Positions 9,225 through 18,044 of a stretch of 64,000 bases of DNA are shown here, piece by piece. The translations under genes and the position numbers were made by a program. The DNA comes from Mycobacterium sp. D16Q14 (GTDB lineage Bacteria > Actinomycetota > Actinomycetes > Mycobacteriales > Mycobacteriaceae). The notes under the pieces were generated by a model that had not been told where the DNA came from, did no database searches, and was given only the letters and a program-made list of their open reading frames with translations. The stretch's first letter is position 1. Each line of letters starts with the position of its first letter. The stretch covers positions 62,001-126,000 of the forward strand of contig MAEX01000007.1 of assembly GCA_002013415.1 (NCBI GenBank), read 5' to 3'.

Positions 9225-10034
9225 CTACGACGCGTGCCAGGATCGTGTGGGCTCGACCGAGGCCCTCCGTAACCGCATGACGGCCGCCGGCCCCTGCACC
9301 AGGTATCGCCGCGCCATGCGCCGTGGTTCGCGGCCCAACCGATAGGACCACTCGAGTCCGCAACGCTGCATCCATTCCGGTGCCCGCGTGACGGCGCCGG
9401 CAAGAAAGTCCGCGGATGCGCCGAAGGCCAGCAGGATTGCGGCACCGGCGGTCACACCGTGACGTGCAATCCACAGCTCCTGCAGAGGTTTTCCGAGCCC
9501 CACCACCAGCACATCGGTACCCCCGGCAGCGATGTCACGCGCCAGGTCCTCGCTGCGACCCGGGTCCGTGAGGTCAAGGCGATCGGGTGCCCACCAACCA
9601 GCGATTTCAAGGCCCGGATAGCGTTCGTCGAGCACCGCGCGCAGCCGGTCATGCATCTGCGGCAGTCCACCCAGGAATCCGACGCGCTGACCGGTGCGTG
9701 TCGCCTGGTCGAGAACCAGCGGCAACAAGTCGGCCCCGGTAATCCGCGGCCAGCTCCGCCGCGTCCTGAGGCGGGCACGTGCCACGATCGGTGCCCCGTC
9801 GGCAAGCATCAACCAATCCAGCTGCGGCCCGAGCTCCGCACAGTCCGGGTTCGCACGACCAGCGCCGAAGTGATGCAGATGGTCCAAGTTCACCGAGCCA
9901 ACCACCAGCGGACGATCAGCACGCGCTGAGGCACGTTGCGCGACGGCGGCAAGGACATCCCGCACGGAGCAAAGATCCACCGTCACTTGGGAGATCGTCA
10001 CCCTCACTGGCGAGCCCAGCGCTTTTGTCGACAC
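9225..10034 (-). CDS. WecG/TagA/CpsF family glycosyltransferase
   Basis: 269 residues from a GTG at 10034; the longer frame to 10097 is less likely because family members begin just before the VRVTISQVTVDL strand. Family marks are DWLMLADGAPIVARARL, RITGADLLPLVLDQA, GFLGGLPQMHDRL, DVLVVGLGKPLQELWI and GASADFLAGAVTRAPEWMQ. These enzymes (GT26) add N-acetylmannosamine-type or related sugars to the lipid-linked first sugar in enterobacterial common antigen, teichoic acid and capsules. It therefore probably performs an early, committed step of the cluster's repeat unit. The conserved Arg-rich C-terminus (GREPRRMARRYL) fits membrane association. Confidence 0.85.
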   Translation of the reverse strand: MSTKALGSPVRVTISQVTVDLCSVRDVLAAVAQRASARADRPLVVGSVNLDHLHHFGAGRANPDCAELGPQLDWLMLADGAPIVARARLRTRRSWPRITGADLLPLVLDQATRTGQRVGFLGGLPQMHDRLRAVLDERYPGLEIAGWWAPDRLDLTDPGRSEDLARDIAAGGTDVLVVGLGKPLQELWIARHGVTAGAAILLAFGASADFLAGAVTRAPEWMQRCGLEWSYRLGREPRRMARRYLVQGPAAVMRLRRASVEPTRSWHAS

Positions 10035-10164
10035 GGCGGACAGCCTAGCGTCGTTGATTCCATACGGCGGGCAAGTGTGGGTTATCCTCGTGACCAATAA
10101 CGCTGGTTATGGGACGGCGCGCCTGCTGCGAATAGTCCGGACGATAGCGAGAGTCGGAGCACCC

Positions 10165-11091
10165 GTGAACGTCAACGACCTGGTCAGGCGGATCTTGAAC
10201 CGGCGAATCGCACTGCTCCTGGTGGCCATGTTGGTGTGCGGTGCGGGGGCCTACGGGTACACCACGGGGGTCACCGTTCGCGCGTCCACGGCCTCGGCCG
10301 TCGTCATACCGCCTCCCACATACTCCTCAACCGGTGACACCCTGGGCGCAAACCCCATGCTGAATCTCTCGCCGGAGAAGGCGCAGCTCGCCGGCATCCT
10401 CGCCACCTCGACGTCCAGCCAGGCCGCGCAGGCCGCCGTTGCCGCGGCCGCCCCGGGCGTGGACTACAAGGTCTCCAACACCATTGACCTGGGACCGAGT
10501 AATCAACAGCCGTCGCCTCAGGTGTCGATTCTGGTGCTCTGCAGCGCCGCGTCCGACTGTCAGGCAGGTGCGGCGGCGCTCCTGGACGTTGCGCGCGACA
10601 ATCTGGTGAAGCTCCAGGTGGGCGCGTCCGTCTCACCCGAGAACTGGGCCAGCCTCACGGTTCTGCAAGAACCCACCGCGCCCGTCGTCATGTCCAACAG
10701 CGCGATGAAATCGGCGGGCTCCATGGCGGTCGCGGCACTGCTGGCGGGACTCATCGCGCTCCTGGTGCACGACGCGCTTGCGGCCCGTCTTCGCAAAGAA
10801 AAATCTGCCGATGCTCCGGCCGAGACCAAGGCCCGGGCGAAGACTCCGACGGCAGGCGCAGCGGACGGGCCACCCCCCGCCGCCGCACCGACCGAGGAAC
10901 CGGCGTCAGCGGGCGCAGGCGGCAACGGTCACGCCGTGGCAAACAAGCCAACACCCAGGATAATCGACGACGATCTGGACAATGTCGAGATCGACGACGA
11001 GGCACTCGCCCAAGCGGTGCTGAACTGGACACCGCCCCGACTCACCGATTTCCGTAGCTGGCGTGACGACAAGCCTTCCGCGGACCAATAG
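10165..11091 (+). CDS. Wzz-like chain-length / polysaccharide co-polymerase protein
   Basis: 308 residues from the GTG at 10165, preceded by GGAG with 6 bases spacing. The topology is that of a polysaccharide co-polymerase: TM1 near residues 15-35 (RIALLLVAMLVCGAGAYGYT), a periplasmic loop of about 150 residues, and TM2 near residues 178-200 (AGSMAVAALLAGLIALLVHD). A cytoplasmic tail rich in Pro/Ala and acidic residues follows. No C-terminal BY-kinase domain is present. Co-polymerases set polymer length together with Wzy. The stop overlaps the polymerase start by 29 bases. Similarity to Wzz is by topology and context, not by a strong motif. Confidence 0.65.
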   Translation: MNVNDLVRRILNRRIALLLVAMLVCGAGAYGYTTGVTVRASTASAVVIPPPTYSSTGDTLGANPMLNLSPEKAQLAGILATSTSSQAAQAAVAAAAPGVDYKVSNTIDLGPSNQQPSPQVSILVLCSAASDCQAGAAALLDVARDNLVKLQVGASVSPENWASLTVLQEPTAPVVMSNSAMKSAGSMAVAALLAGLIALLVHDALAARLRKEKSADAPAETKARAKTPTAGAADGPPPAAAPTEEPASAGAGGNGHAVANKPTPRIIDDDLDNVEIDDEALAQAVLNWTPPRLTDFRSWRDDKPSADQ

Positions 11092-12406
11092 CCCAGGCGC
11101 CGCGGTGTCCGGCCGCGGGCTGGACACCGTCACCTTCACGGCCGCGGCATTGATCGTGCTGCTGAGCACCCGGCAGGTCTACGCGGTCTACGCCCTGAAG
11201 GGACTGAGCCCTGCCCAGGTCGCGCTGATTCTCACCGGCGCGCTGGGCGCCTATTGGGTGTTGTCGGGGCATCGCCTTACGCTCGGCGCGCGCGGGCTTT
11301 CGATCGCGATCCTGGCTTCCCTCCTGACGACGGTGCTGTCGTTCAACGTCGTGACCACACGCGTTCTGCCGCACCTGGCCCTGATACAGGCCGGGCAAGG
11401 TATCGCCGCTTTCGCGGTAACGGTGACCGCGCTCATCGGCTTCATCTTTCTCTTCGCCGCCCATCCCCAGAGCTCCGCGCACACCATCGAGATCTTGTTG
11501 AAGGCACTCGTCATTGGCGGTGCCATCACCGCGGGCCTGGCCCTGGTGCAGTTCACGACCGGCATCGATCTCGCGGCCATGATCCGGATTCCCGGCATCA
11601 TGAAGTTCGGCGATACCGGTGTCGCACACGGGATTGTCCGTGAAGGTGTCGTCCGCGCGCAGGGCGCTGCCGCCCACGCCCTGGAGCTCAGTGCGGTGCT
11701 GACCACCATCGCGCCCATTGGGGTCGCGCTCGTGTACAGCGCCAAGGCCGCCGGCAGAAGGACCTGGCCATGTGCCCTGCTGACCATCGTGGTGATCGCG
11801 GGCTCCGTGGTGACGGTTTCTCGATCGGCCTTCATCGGGTTGGCGGCGGCCATTCTTGTGATGTCGTGGCGTTGGCCGGTACGCCGCCTCGCCGGGTTGC
11901 TGTGCGCCGCTGTGGGTGTGGCGGCGGTCGCCGCGGTGAGCGGGCTCGGCGTCTTCGACGCGATCATCAGTACCTTCATGGGCAGCGCCAACGACCCGTC
12001 GCTGCAATCGCGCGCGCGGGGAATTGACTACGTCATGTCGCATTGGACAGAACACTTCTGGCTGGGACAAGGGTCGTTCACGTATCCGCTCGGGCCCGAT
12101 CAGCCGGTTCTCGACAACGAATACCTCAGCCGCCTCATCGAAGGCGGCATCGTGGGCTTGCTGACCTTGATCGTTCTGATGATCGCGGCGATCATCTACG
12201 CTGTCGGCGCCCGCAATCGCTGCCACCATGCGCCCACTACGGAGTTGATCAACGGTGTACTGGGCGGGCTCGTCGCGCTCACCGTCGTTGGATCGGTGCT
12301 GGATGTATCTGCTTTCCAACAAATTTCGATGATTCGGTGGCTGCTGATCGTGCTCGCGGGTGCGGCGTGGGCACTGGTCAGACGCGACCAGGAAGTAACG
12401 ACGTGA
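11063..12406 (+). CDS. O-antigen polymerase/ligase family membrane protein (Wzy/WaaL-like)
   Basis: 447 residues with about 11-12 hydrophobic segments. A periplasmic stretch around residues 300-355 contains SRARGIDYVMSHWTEHFWLGQG and DQPVLDNEYLSRLIEGGIVG, which matches the Wzy_C pattern of a long loop with conserved Arg/His and the terminal NEYL element. Such proteins polymerise or transfer lipid-linked glycans outside the membrane. The GTG at 11063 lies inside the end of the Wzz-like gene, and the stop overlaps the next start as GTGA, so the three genes form one operon. Wzy and WaaL are hard to separate by sequence; the Wzz neighbour favours polymerase. Confidence 0.75.
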   Translation: MTTSLPRTNSPGAAVSGRGLDTVTFTAAALIVLLSTRQVYAVYALKGLSPAQVALILTGALGAYWVLSGHRLTLGARGLSIAILASLLTTVLSFNVVTTRVLPHLALIQAGQGIAAFAVTVTALIGFIFLFAAHPQSSAHTIEILLKALVIGGAITAGLALVQFTTGIDLAAMIRIPGIMKFGDTGVAHGIVREGVVRAQGAAAHALELSAVLTTIAPIGVALVYSAKAAGRRTWPCALLTIVVIAGSVVTVSRSAFIGLAAAILVMSWRWPVRRLAGLLCAAVGVAAVAAVSGLGVFDAIISTFMGSANDPSLQSRARGIDYVMSHWTEHFWLGQGSFTYPLGPDQPVLDNEYLSRLIEGGIVGLLTLIVLMIAAIIYAVGARNRCHHAPTTELINGVLGGLVALTVVGSVLDVSAFQQISMIRWLLIVLAGAAWALVRRDQEVTT

Positions 12407-13740
12407 CGCACCGGGGATTCGATCAGTCGAACGCATGGCAGGCCCGGCTCCACGATGCTGTGCCGGGAGGCGCGCACACCTACGCGCGCGGCTCCGACCA
12501 GTACCCCGTGGGCATGGCGCCGGTGCTGACCCATGGGTCGGGCGCACGCGTGTGGGATGTTGACGGCAATTCCTATGTCGAGTACGGCATGGGGCTGCGT
12601 GCCATAACCCTCGGCCATGCCTATGCCCCCGTCGTCGAATCCGTTCGCGAAACTCTCGACCGGGGAGTGAGTTTCAGCCGCCCGACGGTGTTGGAGGCCG
12701 AGGCCGCGGAGGATTTTCTGCGTACCGTGCCGACCGCCGAGATGGTCAAGTTCGCCAAGAACGGGTCGGATGTGACCACCGCGGCGATCCGCCTCGCCCG
12801 CGCTGTGACCGGACGTACGATGGTCGCAGCCTGCCAGCAGCCGTTCTTCTCGACCGACGACTGGTTCATCGGCACCACCGAGATGAACGCGGGCATCCCG
12901 AAAGCTGCGACGGATGACATAGTCAGATTCAACTACAACGATCTGTCCACTCTGACAACACTTTTCGACCGGTATCAGGGCGAGATCGCCTGCGTCATCA
13001 TGGAGGCCGCCAGCGCGGCAGCCGAGCCCGAGCCCGGATTCCTGGAATCCGTGCGGGCACTCTGCACCGACCACGGTGCGCTCCTGGTGTTCGACGAAAT
13101 CATCACCGGATTCCGGTGGTCCCGAGCGGGTGCGCAGGCTGTCTACGGGGTGACCCCGGATCTGTCGTGCTGGGGCAAGGCGATGGGTAATGGTTTCGCG
13201 ATCGCCGCACTCGCCGGAAAACGGGACTACATGGAACGCGGTGGGCTGCGCACCGACGATCCCCGGACGTTTCTGCTGTCCACCACCAACGGACCGGAAG
13301 CGGTGGGATTGGCCGCGTTTCGCGCGGTGGTGCGATCCTATGCTGACGATGCCCCGGTCCGCGCGATGGAGGCGGCGGGCCGCAATCTTGCCGAGGGTGT
13401 CGCCAGTATCACCATGGAACTTGGTGTGGATGAGCATATCCGGACCGTCGGCAGGTCTTCCTGTCTCACCTTCACGAGCCTCGATCTGGACGGACGGCCG
13501 TCGCAGGCCTATCGCGCGCTGCTGTTGCAAGAACTCCTGTGTCATGGCGTATTGGGGCAGTCCTTTGTGATCTCCGCCGCACACACACCGTCCGATATCG
13601 AGTTGACCTTGGACGCGGTGCGGAGCGCCGCCGAGATGTATCGGCGAGCCCTCGATGCGGGCAGTACCGACGGATTTCTGGTGGGACCGGCCGTCGCGCC
13701 GGCATTGCGCTCACACGCCGCGCCCCGGCGGATCCCCTAA
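12403..13740 (+). CDS. GSA-aminomutase-like class III aminotransferase
   Basis: 445 residues, PLP-dependent class III aminotransferase. It shows RLHDAVPGGAHTYARGSDQY, YVEYGMGLRAITLGHAY, VKFAKNGSDVTTAAIRLARA, LLVFDEIITGFRW and the Schiff-base lysine motif CWGKAMGNGFAIAALAG. It most resembles glutamate-1-semialdehyde aminomutase-type enzymes found in glycan and antibiotic clusters, where they aminate a sugar or small acid. The GTG at 12403 overlaps the polymerase stop (GTGA) and is preferred over the longer frame beginning at 12043. It is unlikely to be the haem-pathway HemL, given the context. It would supply an amino-modified building block; the substrate is unknown. Confidence 0.75.
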   Translation: MTHRGFDQSNAWQARLHDAVPGGAHTYARGSDQYPVGMAPVLTHGSGARVWDVDGNSYVEYGMGLRAITLGHAYAPVVESVRETLDRGVSFSRPTVLEAEAAEDFLRTVPTAEMVKFAKNGSDVTTAAIRLARAVTGRTMVAACQQPFFSTDDWFIGTTEMNAGIPKAATDDIVRFNYNDLSTLTTLFDRYQGEIACVIMEAASAAAEPEPGFLESVRALCTDHGALLVFDEIITGFRWSRAGAQAVYGVTPDLSCWGKAMGNGFAIAALAGKRDYMERGGLRTDDPRTFLLSTTNGPEAVGLAAFRAVVRSYADDAPVRAMEAAGRNLAEGVASITMELGVDEHIRTVGRSSCLTFTSLDLDGRPSQAYRALLLQELLCHGVLGQSFVISAAHTPSDIELTLDAVRSAAEMYRRALDAGSTDGFLVGPAVAPALRSHAAPRRIP

Positions 13741-13869
13741 CGTCGCCCTTCTTGTGGGTTCACGCGTTTACCGCCCCGCGTTCGTCTCGTTGGCGTATTA
13801 GTAAATGTGGCCCGTATCGCGTTGATCTCAGATAGCAACTACTACTACGCTGCGTCGTAGGAGGTGGCG

Positions 13870-15324
13870 ATGAACGCCCTGGATGTATCCCGATGGCAAT
13901 TCGGCATCACCACCGTGTACCACTTCATCTTGGTGCCGTTGACCATTGGGCTGGCACCGCTGCTAGCGATCATGCAGACGGCGTGGGTCGTCACCGGCAA
14001 TAACGCTTGGTACCGCCTGACCCGGTTCTTCGGCAAGCTGTTTCTCATCAACTTCGCGTTGGGTGTCGCCACCGGCATCGTGCAGGAATTCCAATTCGGG
14101 ATGAACTGGAGCGAGTACTCCCGCTTCGTGGGTGACGTATTTGGCGCTCCCCTTGCTCTCGAAGGGCTCGTGGCCTTCTTCCTGGAGTCAACCTTCCTGG
14201 GTTTGTGGATATTTGGATGGACGCGCCTACCCAAGTTGGTGCACCTGGGGTGTCTCTGGATGGTGGCGATCGGAGTCAATGCCTCGGCCTTTTTCATCAT
14301 TGCGGCCAACTCGTTCATGCAGCACCCGGTGGGTGCCGTCTACAACCCCGAAACCCGGCGAGCGGAGCTGACCAGCATCACCGAGCTCCTCACCAACAAC
14401 ACGGCCTTGGCCGCCTTCCCGCACACTGTCGCCGGATCCTTGCTCACGGCAGGAACATTCGTCGCCGGCATCTGTGGCTGGTGGATGGTCCGCTCACACA
14501 AGCTCGGCACTCTGGAGGATGCGCGCACGATGTATCGGCCCGCCGCCATCGGCGCGTGTGCGGTCATGATCCTGTCCGGGGTCGGCCTGGCGGCAACCGG
14601 GGACGTCCAGGGCAAGCTGATGTTCCAGCAGCAGCCCATGAAGATGGCCTCGGCCGAATCCCTGTGTTACACCGAGAAGGATCCCAAGTTCTCGGTGTTG
14701 ACCGTGGGTACCCACAACAACTGCGCCAGCGTCATACACGCCATTTCGGTGCCCTATGTCCTGCCGTTCCTGGCCGAGGGGAAGTTCAGCGACGTCACCC
14801 TCAAGGGCGTAGAAGACCTGCAGAAGGAATACGAGCAGAAATTCGGCCCGCGTAACTATCGCCCGAATCTCTTTGTCACCTACTGGGCCTTTCGCGCGAT
14901 GATTGGTCTGGCCGCGGGATCGGCACTGCTCGCACTGGCCGGACTGTGGGTCACCCGGCGCGGGCGTATCCCCAACCAGCGTTGGTTCGCCTGGCTCTCA
15001 ATCTTGGCCATTCCGACCCCCTTCCTGGCCAACAGCGCCGGGTGGGTGTTCACCGAGATGGGGCGGCAACCCTGGGTGGTTGCCCCCAATCCCACGGGAG
15101 TGGAACAAATCCGGCTTACCGTCGACATGGCGGTGTCCCACCATTCCGCGGCGACGGTGTGGCTTTCCCTCATCACGTTCACCCTCCTCTACGGCGCACT
15201 GGGTGTGGTGTGGTTCTGGCTCATCCGCCGATACACCATCGAAGGACCGCTGGAACATGACACCGAACCCGCACCACCGGTCACCGATGACGACAGCCTC
15301 AAGCCGCTGTCCTTCGCTTACTAG
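13870..15324 (+). CDS. cydA: Cytochrome bd ubiquinol/menaquinol oxidase subunit I
   Basis: 484 residues. It carries the expected haem ligands and channel motifs: RWQFGITTVYHFILVPLTIG (the histidine ligating haem b595), GIVQEFQFGMNWSEYSRFVG, and LEGLVAFFLESTFLGLWIFG (conserved glutamates). The C-terminal half has GWVFTEMGRQPWVV. With CydB it forms the high-affinity terminal oxidase. The start is fixed by an AGGAGG at 13859-13864 ending 5 bases before the ATG at 13870; a GTG at 13864 overlaps that Shine-Dalgarno and is rejected. The upstream 129 bases probably hold the operon promoter, but I could not pin a convincing -35/-10 pair. Confidence 0.97.
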   Translation: MNALDVSRWQFGITTVYHFILVPLTIGLAPLLAIMQTAWVVTGNNAWYRLTRFFGKLFLINFALGVATGIVQEFQFGMNWSEYSRFVGDVFGAPLALEGLVAFFLESTFLGLWIFGWTRLPKLVHLGCLWMVAIGVNASAFFIIAANSFMQHPVGAVYNPETRRAELTSITELLTNNTALAAFPHTVAGSLLTAGTFVAGICGWWMVRSHKLGTLEDARTMYRPAAIGACAVMILSGVGLAATGDVQGKLMFQQQPMKMASAESLCYTEKDPKFSVLTVGTHNNCASVIHAISVPYVLPFLAEGKFSDVTLKGVEDLQKEYEQKFGPRNYRPNLFVTYWAFRAMIGLAAGSALLALAGLWVTRRGRIPNQRWFAWLSILAIPTPFLANSAGWVFTEMGRQPWVVAPNPTGVEQIRLTVDMAVSHHSAATVWLSLITFTLLYGALGVVWFWLIRRYTIEGPLEHDTEPAPPVTDDDSLKPLSFAY

Positions 15325-15354
15325 TCCAACCTGTCGAGTAAGGAGGTTCCGAAC

Positions 15355-16383
15355 ATGAATCCGACCACATTGCAACAGTTCTGGTTCATCGTCGTAGCGG
15401 CGCTATTTCTCGGCTTCCTCGTACTCGAAGGTTTTGACTTCGGTGTCGGAATGCTCATGCACCCACTCGGCCGCGGTGACGATCGCCGGCGGCGAGCCGT
15501 CCTGAACACCATCGGGCCGGTATGGGATGGCAACGAGGTCTGGCTCATCACCGCGGGCGGAGCGATGTTCGCGGCCTTTCCTGACTGGTATGCGACGGTG
15601 TTTTCCGGCCTATACCTTCCGCTGCTGCTCATTCTTGTGGCCATGATCGTCCGGATCGTCGCCATCGAATGGCGGGGAAAGATCAACGACCCCCGCTGGC
15701 GTGCCCGCTGCGACCTCGGGATAGCCATCGGATCCTGGATACCCGCACTGCTGTGGGGTGTGGCGTTCTCCTCACTGCTCGCCGGGCTCCCGGTGGACAG
15801 CGCCAAGCAGCTCACCCTCACCCTCGGCGATGTGCTCCGACCGTATGTCCTGCTGGGCGGCGTGGTTTTCGTGGCGCTCTTCGCCTTTCACGGTGCACTG
15901 TTTATCTCGCTCAAGACTGCGGGCGCGGTCCGCGAGGACGCCGTCTCGATAGCGCGCACATTAGCGATTCCCGTGATTGTCGCGTCCGGTGGATACGGAT
16001 TATGGACACAGCTCGCCTACGGCAAGAGTTGGACGTGGATCGCGCTCGTGATCGCCGCGTTGTCGCTGGTGGGTGCGGCAGCCGCGTCGCGAATCTCTCG
16101 TGACGGCTGGGCCTTTGCCTGCACGTGCCTGACGGTGGTCGCGGTCGTCATCCTGTTGTTCGGCTCCCTCTACCCGAATCTCATTGTCTCCAGCCTTGAT
16201 CCGGCCTACAACCTGACGGTGACATCCGCGTCGTCAAGCCCCTACACGCTCCGGGTCATGAGCTGGGCGGCGGCGGTCACAGCTCCCGTTGTGCTGATCT
16301 ACCAAGGCTGGACATATTGGGTGTTCCGGCAGCGCATCTCGGCCGACCAGATTCCCGACCCCGTCGGGCTACCCGTGCGATGA
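15355..16383 (+). CDS. cydB: Cytochrome bd oxidase subunit II
   Basis: 342 residues with about eight to nine membrane helices. It starts NPTTLQQFWFIVVAALFLGF and has FLVLEGFDFGVGMLMHPLGR and VLNTIGPVWDGNEVWLITAG, the diagnostic CydB blocks. It pairs with CydA. An AAGGAGG stands 8 bases before the ATG. The gap to cydA is 30 bases and the stop overlaps the cydD ATG by 4, so the four cyd genes are one transcript, as in M. tuberculosis. Nothing in it is truncated or unusual. Confidence 0.97.
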   Translation: MNPTTLQQFWFIVVAALFLGFLVLEGFDFGVGMLMHPLGRGDDRRRRAVLNTIGPVWDGNEVWLITAGGAMFAAFPDWYATVFSGLYLPLLLILVAMIVRIVAIEWRGKINDPRWRARCDLGIAIGSWIPALLWGVAFSSLLAGLPVDSAKQLTLTLGDVLRPYVLLGGVVFVALFAFHGALFISLKTAGAVREDAVSIARTLAIPVIVASGGYGLWTQLAYGKSWTWIALVIAALSLVGAAAASRISRDGWAFACTCLTVVAVVILLFGSLYPNLIVSSLDPAYNLTVTSASSSPYTLRVMSWAAAVTAPVVLIYQGWTYWVFRQRISADQIPDPVGLPVR

Positions 16384-18044
16384 CGACATCGCGCGGTGCC
16401 CCGGTCGATCCGCGGCTGTGGCGCCGCAGCGCCCCAGCCCGCCGCTACCTGATCCTGACGGTGCTCTGCGAGCTGGTGATGACGGCCTGCACGCTCGCGA
16501 TCGCCGTGGTTCTGGCGCATGCTCTTGCCCGGCTGATCACCGATCCGGCGTCTCGCGACATGGCCCATATGGGGCAGGCGCTCAGCATCCTCGTCGTGCT
16601 CTGGATTCTTCGGGCCGCGGCCCAGGGTGTGCAGACCCGGTTCAGCGAGCGGGGCGCGACCGGCGTCATCGCTGACCTCGACGACCAGCTGTTGTCGACG
16701 ATGGCCCAGGCACAACCGCGTGAGCTGGAGCGGTGTCGGGACGCGACCACGACGGTATTGACCCGGGGACTGGACGACCTGCGCCCCTACTTCGCCGGAT
16801 ACCTGCCCGCGGTCCTCAGCGCCGCCATCGTGACACCCGCCGCAGCCGTAGTGATCGCTCTATCCGATATCCGATCGGCGATCATCGTCGCCATCACCCT
16901 GCCGCTCATACCGATCTTCATGATTCTCATCGGCCTGCTCACCCGGGATCGTGCAGAGGCGGCGCTGAACGCCTCAACGGCCGTCACCGGTCAGATTCTC
17001 GATGTGATCACGGGCATCCCGACCCTCCGGGCACTCGGGCGCACCGCGACGCCGTTGCGCCGAATCACTGAACTCGGTGCCTCGCAGCGCCGTTCCGTCA
17101 TGGCCACACTGCGGGTGGCGTTCCTGTCGGCGATGGTGCTCGAAATGATCGCGACGCTCAGCGTGGCGCTGATCGCGGTGAGCATTGGCATGCGTCTGGT
17201 CTTCGGACACCTCGATCTCACCACCGCGCTGACGGTGCTGATTTTGGCGCCCGAGGTGTACTGGCCGTTGCGGCGCGTAGGAATCCAGTTCCACAGCGCC
17301 GCCGATGGTAAGGCCGCCGCGGACAAGGCCTTCGAACTCCTGGACACCATCGGTGGACCGGCCGCCGATAGTGGATCGGTCGTTCCCCGCAGGCATCCGC
17401 TGATCCAGCTGGACGAGGTCAGCGTGGCTGACCGAAGTGGTTATGCACCATGGGAATTGACCGCGACAATCCGCGCCCGCGCTGTCACGGTACTCGCCGG
17501 TCACAATGGCGCCGGAAAGTCGACGGTGCTGCACGCGATTACCGGCCTCACCACACCCGCGCAGGGCCAGGTACTCGTGGACGGGGTATCGCTTGACCAG
17601 ATCCAACGCGATATGTGGTGGTCGATGATCGGATGGCTGCCGCAACGCCCGGTGCTAATACCCGGCACAGTGCGCGAGAACCTCGAAATATTCGGGGCGC
17701 TGGAGGATCTGAAATCTGCCCTGGCCGACAGCCAATTCGACAGCACACTGGCGACACTGCGAGACGGATTGGATACCCGCCTGGGTGCCGGCGGCGCCGG
17801 GCTGTCACTGGGTGAGCGCCAGCGGCTGTGCCTGGCCCGTGCGCTCGGTACCAATCGGCCGATCCTGCTACTCGACGAACCCACGGCGCACCTCGACGCC
17901 GATACCGAGGCCGCCGTGCTGGCCGCACTGGTGGCCCGCGCGCGCCGCGGTGCCACGGTGGTACTGGTGGGCCATCGAGCGCCCGTCCTGGCCGCCGCCG
18001 ACGCAGTATTCACCGTGCAGGCAAGACATGCCGCGCACCTCTGA
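16380..18044 (+). CDS. cydD: Thiol reductant ABC exporter subunit CydD
   Basis: 554 residues from the ATG at 16380 (ATGA overlap with cydB); the longer frame to 16317 lies inside cydB. The N-terminal six-helix ABC exporter domain (about 1-310) precedes an ATPase domain with Walker A AGHNGAGKST, signature SLGERQRLCLARAL and Walker B ILLLDEPTAHLD. CydDC exports glutathione/cysteine-type thiols or haem-related reductant needed to assemble cytochrome bd. In mycobacteria CydD and CydC are separate or fused polypeptides; here they are separate but overlap by 17 bases. Confidence 0.95.
   Translation: MTTSRGAPVDPRLWRRSAPARRYLILTVLCELVMTACTLAIAVVLAHALARLITDPASRDMAHMGQALSILVVLWILRAAAQGVQTRFSERGATGVIADLDDQLLSTMAQAQPRELERCRDATTTVLTRGLDDLRPYFAGYLPAVLSAAIVTPAAAVVIALSDIRSAIIVAITLPLIPIFMILIGLLTRDRAEAALNASTAVTGQILDVITGIPTLRALGRTATPLRRITELGASQRRSVMATLRVAFLSAMVLEMIATLSVALIAVSIGMRLVFGHLDLTTALTVLILAPEVYWPLRRVGIQFHSAADGKAAADKAFELLDTIGGPAADSGSVVPRRHPLIQLDEVSVADRSGYAPWELTATIRARAVTVLAGHNGAGKSTVLHAITGLTTPAQGQVLVDGVSLDQIQRDMWWSMIGWLPQRPVLIPGTVRENLEIFGALEDLKSALADSQFDSTLATLRDGLDTRLGAGGAGLSLGERQRLCLARALGTNRPILLLDEPTAHLDADTEAAVLAALVARARRGATVVLVGHRAPVLAAADAVFTVQARHAAHL

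Noticed and set aside
11042..12547. 500-codon minus-strand ORF opposite the polymerase
   Set aside because: Composition is the Arg/Gly/His-rich pattern of a GC-rich shadow; the plus frame has a clean membrane protein with overlaps to both neighbours.
12196..13584. 462-codon minus-strand ORF opposite the aminotransferase
   Set aside because: The plus strand has all class III aminotransferase motifs; the minus frame shows none of any family.
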